Below are positions 1-7,133 of a stretch of 64,000 bases of DNA, one piece after another. Source of the stretch: BP-464 sp963825415 (GTDB taxonomy: Bacteria > Actinomycetota > Thermoleophilia > Solirubrobacterales > Solirubrobacteraceae); the NCBI GenBank assembly GCA_963825415.1, contig CAWGTD010000002.1, positions 1-64,000 of the forward strand, read 5' to 3'. The stretch's first letter is position 1, and the number at the start of each line of letters is the position of its first letter. The notes under the pieces were generated by a model. That model was given only the letters and a program-made list of their open reading frames with translations. It was not told the origin of the DNA and searched no databases. A program made the translations under genes and the position numbers.

Positions 1-801
1 CTCGGCGGGCGTGCGCACGTCGCGGCCCGCGCGCGCGTTCTCCAGCGAGCGCTTCAAGGCGGCCATCAGGTCGGGCGCCGGCGCCGGTTCGGATTCGGGC
101 TGCGGTGCCTCGATCTTCCGGCGCTTGCGCTTGCTCTCGATGACGCGCCGCAGGCGCTCGCGGTAGCAGTCGGTGTAGCGCTCTGGGTCCCAGTCGGTCG
201 AGAGCTCCTCGATCACCGCGACGGCCTGGTCGACCTGCTGCTTGGAGGGCTTCTTGCCACCGGTGGGGATGGGCGACGTGGGGCGCACCTCGTCGTGGAA
301 GCGCATCGTCGTAAGCGCCAGCGCCCCGTCGCGCACCTGCACGGCGGCGAGGTACTCCTTGGTGCGAAAGACGAACCGGCCGAGCGCCACCCGATCGCTG
401 CGCTCCATCGTCGCAACGAGCAGCCGGTAGGCGCGCAGCGTCCCCTCGCTGTCGCCGGCCGGGACCATGAAGTACGGATGATCGAAGTAGATCGGGTCGA
501 GGTCTGAACGGTCGACGAACGCCTCGATGTCGATCGTGCGGGTCTTGCGCGGTTGGACCGAACCGAGCTCGTAGTCGCTGACGATCACCTGCTTGCCGTT
601 GTGGTCGTAGGCGTGGGCGATCTCCTCCCACGGCACCTCGATCTCCTCCTTCGAGCAGTAGCGCCGCTGCTCGATGCGGGTCTTGTCCTTCTCGTGCAGC
701 TCGTTGAAGTGGTAGTCGAGGTCGCGGGCCGCGCTGACGAGCTGGATCGGGACGTTGACCAGGCCGAAGCTCAGCGAGCCGCTCCACAGTGCGCGCGCCA
801 C
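1..801 (-). CDS. ku: Ku protein, copy 1 (3' end cut by window edge)
   Basis: Bacterial Ku binds DNA ends as a dimer and recruits LigD for non-homologous end joining. From the GTG at 801 the frame stays open to the edge (at least 267 residues). It begins ARALWSGSLSFGLVNVPIQL, the classic Ku N-terminus, followed by CSKEEIEVPWEEI and FVDRSDLDPIYFDHPYFM-like Ku core segments; the tail is Lys/Arg rich (SKRKRRK). The gene lies 2 nt behind the corrected stop of a second Ku gene, so the two probably form one operon. GTG was chosen because it directly precedes the conserved AR(A/S)LW motif. No ligD is visible in the window. The Ku identity is secure; only the C-terminal end is unseen. Confidence 0.93.
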   Translation of the reverse strand, partial: MARALWSGSLSFGLVNVPIQLVSAARDLDYHFNELHEKDKTRIEQRRYCSKEEIEVPWEEIAHAYDHNGKQVIVSDYELGSVQPRKTRTIDIEAFVDRSDLDPIYFDHPYFMVPAGDSEGTLRAYRLLVATMERSDRVALGRFVFRTKEYLAAVQVRDGALALTTMRFHDEVRPTSPIPTGGKKPSKQQVDQAVAVIEELSTDWDPERYTDCYRERLRRVIESKRKRRKIEAPQPESEPAPAPDLMAALKRSLENARAGRDVRTPAE

Positions 802-803
802 GC

Positions 804-1594
804 CTATCGCCTCGCCTTCTCTTGCCGTTGCCCGAGCCGACGCTCGCCTGCAGCGCGGCGAGCAGGTCGTCGCCGTGCTCGGGCTCCTCCTGCTCGAGGA
901 GGTCGATGTCCTTGCCCGCCGCCTTGCGCTTGATGAGCTCGAGCACCGCCTCGCGGTAGCTGTCGTCGTAGGCGGTGGGATCGAAGTCCTCCTGGAGCGA
1001 GTCGATCAGGCGCTCGGCCATGTCGACCTCGCGCTTGGCCGGCTTCTTGGCCGTGCCCTCCATGTCGAGGTCGTCCCCCGCGACGACCTCGTCGTGGAAG
1101 CGCAGTGTGTGCAGGGCGAGCACGTCGTCGAGGGCGCGCAGCGCGACCAGGTACTCGCGGTCGTGGAACGTGAAGCGCCCGATGCCGGCGCGACCGCTGC
1201 GCCGCAGAGCCTCGTGCAGCAGCCGGTAGGCGTCCTTCGCGTCGCCCGCGCCGACGTAGTAGGTCTTCTCGAAGAACACGGGGTCGATGTCCTCGGTGCA
1301 GACGAACTCCTCGAGGTGGACGACCTTGCCTCTGTCGCCGGCCGCCGCCTTGATCTCGTCCTTCTCCAGGACGACGTACTTGCCGGAGGCGACCTCGTAG
1401 CCCTTGACGACCTCGTCGTAGGACACCTCCTTGTCCTCCTTGGGGCAGATCCGGCGATGCTCGATCTTCGCGCCGTCGCGCGCGTGCACCTCTCTGAAGC
1501 TGACGGTCTTCGACTCGGTCGCGGTGTAGAGCTTGATCGGCACGTTGACCAGCCCGAACGTGATCGTGCCGTTCCAGATCGAGCGCGCTGCCAT
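804..1594 (-). CDS. ku: Ku protein, copy 2, with a late one-base frameshift
   Basis: Second Ku homologue, upstream of and co-directional with copy 1. It starts at the ATG at 1594, preceded by GAAAGG, and reads MAARSIWNGTITFGLVNVPI, then HRRICPKEDKEV, EDIDPVFFEKTYYVG and GIGRFTFHDREYLVALR, all typical Ku segments. About eight codons before the expected end, near 816-821, the frame breaks in an AAG-AG-AAG stretch. Restoring one A gives a tail ending KKKARR and a TAG at 804-806, 2 nt before the copy 1 start. Without correction the frame runs on antisense-like deep into copy 1. I infer a one-base deletion, most likely a sequence error. Two divergent Ku paralogues may form a heterodimer, as reported for some actinobacteria and rhizobia. 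Confidence 0.9.
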
Positions 1595-1633
1595 GGCCTT
1601 TCGGTACCCCGCCGGGCGCTAGGGTCAACCCCC

Positions 1634-2587
1634 GTGCCCGAGCTCGTTGAGGCCCAGCCGCCCGCCTTCGAGGCATGGGAGATCGAGCTTCACGGCCACC
1701 AGGTCGTCTACCGCGTGGCGGGCAGCGGGCCGCCGGTGGTGCTCGTCCACGGAATGGTCAACTCGTCGCGCCACTGGCGCGCGGTCGCCGAGCAGCTCGC
1801 GCAGCACTACACGGTGATCGCCCCCGATCTGGTCGGCCACGGCGACTCGGCGACGCCGCGCGGCGACTACTCGCTGGGCGCGCACGCCTCGGTGATCCGC
1901 GACCTGCTCTCGGCGCTGGGCATCGAGCGCGCCACGCTGGTCGGCCACTCGCTGGGCGGCGGCGTGGCGATGGTCTTCTTCTGGCAGTTCCCCGAGCGCG
2001 TCGAGCGCCTCGCCCTGGTCTCCAGCGGCGGGCTCGGGCGCCAGGTCAGCCCGTTGCTGCGCGGCGCCGCGCTGCCCGGCGCGGGCGCGCTGATCTCGCT
2101 CGCGTGCGACCGCCGCGTGACCGCCGCGCTGGATCGCACGGGCGAGCGGTTGCGCGAGCGCGGCTCGGGGCTCGGCGTGCAGCTCCAGGCGGTCGCCCGG
2201 GCGTTGCGGCCGCTGGAGACCCGCGGCGCGCGCGCCGCGTTCGTGCACACCCTGCGCGCCGTGATCGACCCGCGCGGCCAGCGCGTCGCCGCCAACGACC
2301 GGCTCTATCTGCTCGCGGGCGTTCCGGTGCTGATCGTCTGGGGCGGGCGCGACCGCACGATCCCGATCGAGCACGGCCGCGCGGCGCACGCCGCGCTGCC
2401 GCACAGCCGGTTCGTCACGCTGCCGCGCGCAGCGCACTTCCCCCACCTCGAGGACCCCGAGGGTCTCGCCGACGCGCTCGAGGACTTCATCGCAGGCACC
2501 GAGCCGGCGCGGATCGACGAAGAGACCTGGCAGGCGCTGGTGCGCGACCGCGCCACCACGCGGCTGCGGCCGCGCAGCGCGGCCTAG
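1634..2587 (+). CDS. Alpha/beta hydrolase
   Basis: 317-residue alpha/beta hydrolase fold protein starting at GTG 1634. Visible elements in order: the oxyanion-side motif VVLVHGMVNSSRHW near residue 35, DLVGHGDS, the nucleophile elbow GHSLGGG (catalytic Ser near residue 108), the acidic residue in VWGGRDRTIP and the catalytic His in RAAHFPHLE near the C-terminus. All triad positions are present, so it is probably active on an ester, lactone or C-C bond; the substrate cannot be read from sequence. The start lies only 39 nt from the divergent Ku start, so both promoters must sit in or very near that gap. Its 3' end faces the beta-propeller gene, 5 nt away once that gene's frameshift is corrected. 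Confidence 0.88.
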   Translation: MPELVEAQPPAFEAWEIELHGHQVVYRVAGSGPPVVLVHGMVNSSRHWRAVAEQLAQHYTVIAPDLVGHGDSATPRGDYSLGAHASVIRDLLSALGIERATLVGHSLGGGVAMVFFWQFPERVERLALVSSGGLGRQVSPLLRGAALPGAGALISLACDRRVTAALDRTGERLRERGSGLGVQLQAVARALRPLETRGARAAFVHTLRAVIDPRGQRVAANDRLYLLAGVPVLIVWGGRDRTIPIEHGRAAHAALPHSRFVTLPRAAHFPHLEDPEGLADALEDFIAGTEPARIDEETWQALVRDRATTRLRPRSAA

Positions 2588-2592
2588 CTCCT

Positions 2593-3581
2593 CTACAGGT
2601 CGAAGCGCACGACCCGCGCCCGCTGGCGAACAGCGTCACGTAGAGGTCGCCATCGGGCCCGATCGCCGCGCCGAGCGGGTCGTGCTTGACGGACGAGCGC
2701 CACACCAGCGAGCGCCTGCCGGTCTTCAGGTTGACCTGCTGGACGTCGCTGCCGGTCGGGTTGGCGTCGAACGACGAGCCGTTCTGGGCGACGTAGGCCG
2801 TGTCGCCCTTCACGGCCAGGCCGTCGGTCGAGGCATGCGCCGGGAACTTCGCGATCGGGCGCCGCTTGCCCGCGCAGGCGGGCCCGCCCTGGTCATAGCA
2901 GCGGGGGAAGCCGAAGTCGGGCACGGGCCCGGCGGGGTCGAACGCGTTGAGCTCCTCGGGCGGCCGGAACGCGCCCAGGTCGTCGCGCGCGTTGTCGGTC
3001 ACGAGCAGGCGGCTGCCGTGGAAGGCCAGCCCGTACGGGTTGCGCAGGCCGGTGGCCTCGAGGCGGGCCACCGGGCGGGCGGGGTCGAACGAGACGATCC
3101 GGCCGGGCGCGCCGCGGTTGTCCGCGACGCTCCCGACGCCGACGTAGAGCCGTCCGTCGGGGCCGGCGACGATCGAGTCGACCGTGTGCCGCCCGACCCG
3201 CAGGTGGTCGAGCACGACGCGGCGGCGCGCGAAGCGCCGCCCGTCGAAGCCCTCCAGGCCGGTGACGCGCCCGTTGGAGGGCGTCGTGATGTGTCCGACG
3301 TAGAGCGTGTCGCCCGCCCAGCGCAGGCCCAGCGCGGTCGGCAGGCGCGAGGCCACGTGGCGCGGCTTTCCGCCGGCCGGCACGTACCAGACACCGTCGC
3401 TGCTCCGGGAGGCGCCGCTGCCGGTCGTAAGCCACATCCCACCGCGCTCGTCGAAGACGATGTTGGTCGGGAACGGGATCCCGCGGGCGACTACGTGCGG
3501 GCTGCGCCGCAGCGCCATGGCCGGCGCGGCCGCGACCAGCGTGGCGGTCGCGCAGCACGCCGCGAGGAGCCGAATGCGCAT
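2593..3581 (-). CDS. Secreted GSDH-like beta-propeller (sorbosone/glucose dehydrogenase type), frameshifted at its end
   Basis: Exported protein of about 330 residues. A signal peptide (MRIRLLAACC..., cleavage near APAMA) is followed by a six-bladed propeller of the glucose/sorbosone dehydrogenase family, recognisable by GLRNPYGLAF and LLVTDNARDDLG followed by PPEELN. Members oxidise sugars with PQQ, but many close homologues are uncharacterised, so substrate and cofactor are open. At about 2612-2620 the frame slips: in the present frame the end runs into the neighbouring hydrolase, whereas a one-base correction gives FASGR-x-VVRFDL and a TAG at 2593-2595, which completes the last blade. I therefore place the end at 2593. 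Upstream lies the coiled-coil gene, ending 5 nt before this start. Confidence 0.82.
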
Positions 3582-3586
3582 TCGCG

Positions 3587-4576
3587 CTAGAGCACGAGCC
3601 GGAGGACCATCACCAGCAACAGGATGAAGCAGACGGCCGCGACCGTGCCGAGGGCGCGGATCGCCCAGAGGTCGAACTTGGATGCCGCGAACGGGCCGGT
3701 GCCGGTCCGGCGGTAGAGGTCGCCGGCCATCGAGCGTGCCGCCGGGACGATGCGCACACCGATCGGCTCGTCCTTGGCCGGATCGGGCCGGCGCCGGCGC
3801 TTGGTGGCGGTGCGCGGCGGCGCGGGCTCGGACTCGGTGCGCAGCTCCTGGGCGCGGAAGGCGTCGATCTGGCGCTGCAGGACCCCGTGCGCGAGCAGCG
3901 CGTCGTCGCGCTGGGTGCGGGCCTCGTCGCGCTGTGCGATCGCGTCGTCGCGCTGGGCCTCGAGGTCCGCGACACGGCCGACGGCCTCGTCGCGCTGCTC
4001 CTCCATCCGGCGGCGGGTGCGCACCGCCGCCTCGCGGTCCTGGACCGCTTCCTCGCGCTGGGCAAGCGCGTTGTCGCGCTCGCGTTCCGCGGCGGCGCGG
4101 GCGCGCTCGAGGTCCTCACGGCCGGTCAACGCCTGGAGCGCCGCCTGGCGTTCCTCGGCCAACCGGTCGCGCAGGTCGCGCGCCTCGGCGTCGAGCCGCG
4201 CGAGGCCACCGTCGTCGGCGGGCGGCGGCTCGGGCTCGGCCGCCTTCGGCCTCGACTTCGGCTTGGTGGCGGCCTGCGTCAGCGGCACGGTCACGCTGGG
4301 CGCCACCGCCAGCTCGACGTCGGCCATGTCCACCTCGCCGCCGTCCCACGGGAACGCCGCGGTCCACGGCGCCTCTCCCCCGGGCGCCCACGGCTTGTGC
4401 TCCAGCGTGGCCAACACGGGCCGGCCGGCGACCACGAGCGTCGGCCGGACGAAGCGCATGCCGCGCACGCCCGACCACCAGCCGCTGACGAGAAGGCGGC
4501 CGTCCTCGAGCTCGACCCGCTCGACCTCGAAGGCCACGCCGGCACGCGACTTCGGTGGTTGCACCGCCCCTGCCAC
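3587..4576 (-). CDS. Tail-anchored coiled-coil protein of unknown function
   Basis: 329-residue protein I do not recognise. Residues 1-100 look like a compact beta domain (LLVSGWWSGVRGMRFVRPTLVV). Residues 120-225 form a long charged coiled coil with near-repeats of QRDEA/QRDDA (for example AQRDDAIAQRDEARTQRDD). A Lys/Arg-rich linker (KRRRRPDPAKD) follows, and a single hydrophobic segment at the extreme C-terminus (TVAAVCFILLLVMVLRLVL) would anchor it in the membrane with the bulk in the cytoplasm. It precedes the GSDH-like gene by 5 nt in the same direction, which suggests co-transcription. The architecture suggests a scaffold or envelope-organising role, but that is speculation. Confidence 0.75.
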   Translation of the reverse strand: MAGAVQPPKSRAGVAFEVERVELEDGRLLVSGWWSGVRGMRFVRPTLVVAGRPVLATLEHKPWAPGGEAPWTAAFPWDGGEVDMADVELAVAPSVTVPLTQAATKPKSRPKAAEPEPPPADDGGLARLDAEARDLRDRLAEERQAALQALTGREDLERARAAAERERDNALAQREEAVQDREAAVRTRRRMEEQRDEAVGRVADLEAQRDDAIAQRDEARTQRDDALLAHGVLQRQIDAFRAQELRTESEPAPPRTATKRRRRPDPAKDEPIGVRIVPAARSMAGDLYRRTGTGPFAASKFDLWAIRALGTVAAVCFILLLVMVLRLVL

Positions 4577-4623
4577 GGCGACGCACCATAGCTACCGCGC
4601 CGGGTGAATCGCTCCGGTCCCGC

Positions 4624-5112
4624 CTAGGCCGCGGAGACGATCAGCCGGCCCGTCATCCCTCGATGCAGGACGCAGCGGTAGCGGACCCGCGCCGGCCGCA
4701 GCGGGGTGAACTCGAAGCGCCCGCCGACCGGGATCAGCCCGGAATGCGGCAACGCCGCGCCGATCGCGCGGACGGTGTGGGGCACGTCGTCGTCGTTGGT
4801 GAACACCACGATCTGGCCGACCTTCAACCGCATCACGGGCTGGGTGAAGCGACGGCCGCGGATCGGGATGTCGACCTTTCCCCCGATCGCGTCGTTGGCC
4901 CCGGGCGTGCCCTTGTTCGGCTCGGTGCCCTGCGGCTCGAGCTCGATCGCGGGCTGCTCGCGGGCGTCGTGCTCGGCGCTGCGGACGCCGGCGGGACCAG
5001 GCGCAGACGTCGTTGTCGTGGCGCTCCCGCCGTCGTCGGAGGAGGAGCCGCCGCAGCCGGCGGCGACGACCGCGCATGCCGCGAGGAGGACGAGAGGCCT
5101 CGGACCGGCCAT
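4624..5112 (-). CDS. Cupredoxin-like lipoprotein
   Basis: 162-residue lipoprotein starting at ATG 5112. The signal sequence ends in the lipobox VAAGC (Cys20), followed by a Ser/Asp/Thr linker. The C-terminal 90 residues form a plastocyanin/amicyanin-like domain: a His in DDVPHTVRA (His112), then the ligand loop CVLHRGM (Cys147, His150, Met153). The Cys-x2-His-x2-Met spacing is the short loop known from amicyanin, so a type 1 copper site is likely. It would sit on the outer face of the membrane as an electron carrier or copper-binding protein. The gene is divergent from the VOC gene at 5149 and not obviously in an operon. Confidence 0.83.
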   Translation of the reverse strand: MAGPRPLVLLAACAVVAAGCGGSSSDDGGSATTTTSAPGPAGVRSAEHDAREQPAIELEPQGTEPNKGTPGANDAIGGKVDIPIRGRRFTQPVMRLKVGQIVVFTNDDDVPHTVRAIGAALPHSGLIPVGGRFEFTPLRPARVRYRCVLHRGMTGRLIVSAA

Positions 5113-5148
5113 CCACGCACCGTAGAGCCTGCGACGATCAGCGATCGC

Positions 5149-5586
5149 ATGAGCGCCAAACCCAGGCTCGTCGGGATCAACCACGTCGCGCTGGAGGTGG
5201 GCGACGTCGACGAGGCGCTGGCGTTCTACGGAGCGATCTTCGAGCTCGAGCTCCGAGGCCGTGTGCCGGGGATGGCGTTCGTCGACATCGGCGACCAGTT
5301 CATCGCCCTGTCCGAAGGGCGCTCGCAACCGCCGGACCGCGACCGGCACTTCGGGCTCGTGGTCGATGACAAGGACGCCGTTCGGGCGGCGCTCGAGGCC
5401 GCGGGGATCGAGGTCGTCGGCCGCGGGCTGGACTTCCGCGACCCGTGGGGCAACCAGGTCGAGGTCGTCGACTACCGCGACGTCCAGTTCACCAAGGCGC
5501 CGGGCGTGCTGGCGGGCATGGGCTTCGACGGGCTGGACAAGCGGCCCGCCGCGCTTGACGAGCTGCGCGAAAAAGGCCTCGACTAG
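5149..5586 (+). CDS. VOC (glyoxalase/bleomycin-resistance) family protein
   Basis: 145-residue single VOC module starting at ATG 5149. It begins with the typical first beta-alpha unit (GINHVALEVGDVDEALAFYGAIF) and ends with the second unit carrying FRDPWGNQVEVVDY. The His of INHVAL and the Glu of QVEVV are at usual metal positions. Family members include glyoxalases, ring-cleavage dioxygenases and resistance proteins; nothing here narrows the reaction. A C-terminal extension of about 35 residues ends in LDELREKGLD. It converges on the ABC gene, whose stop overlaps its end by 4 nt. Confidence 0.85.
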   Translation: MSAKPRLVGINHVALEVGDVDEALAFYGAIFELELRGRVPGMAFVDIGDQFIALSEGRSQPPDRDRHFGLVVDDKDAVRAALEAAGIEVVGRGLDFRDPWGNQVEVVDYRDVQFTKAPGVLAGMGFDGLDKRPAALDELREKGLD

Positions 5587-7133
5587 ACCTCGCGCAGGGC
5601 GCCGGCGTCCTGCTGGAGCGGGAGCGTCCGGGTCGCGACGTCGGCGATCAGCGGATCGTGCGTCGCGCAGACGACCGTCGCGCCATGGTCGGCGGAGATC
5701 CGCACGAGCAGGCCGGCCAGCGCCGCGGCTCCGGCCTCGTCGAGCCGTGACGTGGGCTCGTCGATGAGCAGCAGCCCGCGGCCCGCGGCCAGCGCGCGGG
5801 CCACCGCCACCCGCTGACGCTCGCCCGCCGACAGCCGGCCGACGCGCTGCTCGGCGCGCTCGTCGAGGCCCACCGTCGCGAGCCAGACGAGCGCCCGCGC
5901 ACGCGCCTCGCCGGCCGCGACGCCGGCAAGCGCGAGCGGCAACGCCACCTGCTCGACGGCCGACAGGAAGCCTGCGAGGTCCTGCTCCTGGGAGACGACC
6001 CCGACACGCGCGGCGCGCAGCCCGGCGAGCCACTCGCGCGAGCGGCCGCCGATCGACTCGTCGCCCACCAGCACCTCGCCGGCGTCGGGGCGCTCGAGGC
6101 CGGCGAGCAACCGCAGCAGCGTCGACTTCCCGGAACCCGAGCGGCCGGTGACGGCGGTGAGGCTCCCGGGCGGGAAGTTCGCGGAGAGCCCGTCGAGGAC
6201 CTGGCGCGAGCCGAACGCCTTGGCGACGTCGCGCAACTCGGCGCCGACGGGCTCGGTCGCCACGGCATGTAGCGGGCCTGCGCCGTCGGAATCGGGGACC
6301 GCGGCCGCGGCGGGGCCGTGCACCGGCTCGAGCAGCACGCCCTCGGGCGCGACGCTGACGCGGGCACGCCCGGCGATCCCGGCCGCTCCGAGCATCTCCT
6401 CCGGGACGCGCAGCCACCCGCCGCGGCCCACGACGACCGCACGCCCTTCGCCCCTGCCCTCCTCGCTGACCCGCCCGTCGCGGATCCGCACGACGCGATC
6501 GGCAACTGCCGCGCCCACCGGGTCGTGGGTCACGACCACGACGGCCGCGCCTTCCGCCGCCAGCCCGAGAAGCATGGCCAGCACCTCGCGCGCCGACGCA
6601 GCGTCGAGCTCGCCGGTCGGCTCGTCGGCGAGGACGACGGCGGGCCGATGTGCAACCGCGGCGCAGACCGCCACGCGCTGGCGCTCGCCGCCGGACAGCT
6701 CGGCCGGCAGCGCGTCCGCGCGGTCGGCGAGCTCGACCCGTTCGAGCAGTTCGCGCGCGCGTGCCCGCGCCCGCGCCGGGCGCTCGCCTCGCAGGCGCAG
6801 CGGCAGCGCGACCGCCGCGGCGATCGAGATGGCCGGCGGGAGGACGCGCTCGGCGTGCTGGTCGACCACGCCGATCGCCGTACGCCGCAGGCGCGCACGG
6901 CGCGGAGCCGACAGCCGCCCGATGTCGTCGCCGAGCACGAGCGCCTGCCCCGCCGACGGGCGCTCGATACCGGCGAGGATCCGCAGCAGCGTGCTCTTGC
7001 CCGACCCGCTCGGGCCGAGGACCGCGAGCATCTGGCCGGCGTCGGCCTCCAGCGTCAGGCCCTGCAGCGCGGCGGCGTCGCCCTCGGTGGTCCGGTGGAC
7101 CTTGAACAGGTCACGGCAGGCGACGGCGCTCAT
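5583..7133 (-). CDS. ABC transporter ATPase with two fused nucleotide-binding domains (LolD/MacB type)
   Basis: 516 residues carrying two complete ABC domains. Domain 1 (about 1-215) has Walker A GPSGSGKST, signature LSGGERQR, Walker B VVLADEP and the switch His in VVVTHDP. Domain 2 (about 300-516) has GRSGSGKST, the variant signature LSAGERQR, LLLIDEP and CATHDP. The roughly 80-residue linker is Ala/Pro rich. Sequence style matches the LolD/MacB/FtsE class that powers FtsX-like permeases. The ATG at 7133 overlaps the stop of the permease gene (ATGA), giving a MarR-permease-ATPase operon. Two ATPase domains in one chain pair well with the single permease chain carrying two FtsX modules, so the transporter may be one ATPase plus one permease polypeptide. 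Confidence 0.9.
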   Translation of the reverse strand: MSAVACRDLFKVHRTTEGDAAALQGLTLEADAGQMLAVLGPSGSGKSTLLRILAGIERPSAGQALVLGDDIGRLSAPRRARLRRTAIGVVDQHAERVLPPAISIAAAVALPLRLRGERPARARARARELLERVELADRADALPAELSGGERQRVAVCAAVAHRPAVVLADEPTGELDAASAREVLAMLLGLAAEGAAVVVVTHDPVGAAVADRVVRIRDGRVSEEGRGEGRAVVVGRGGWLRVPEEMLGAAGIAGRARVSVAPEGVLLEPVHGPAAAAVPDSDGAGPLHAVATEPVGAELRDVAKAFGSRQVLDGLSANFPPGSLTAVTGRSGSGKSTLLRLLAGLERPDAGEVLVGDESIGGRSREWLAGLRAARVGVVSQEQDLAGFLSAVEQVALPLALAGVAAGEARARALVWLATVGLDERAEQRVGRLSAGERQRVAVARALAAGRGLLLIDEPTSRLDEAGAAALAGLLVRISADHGATVVCATHDPLIADVATRTLPLQQDAGALREV

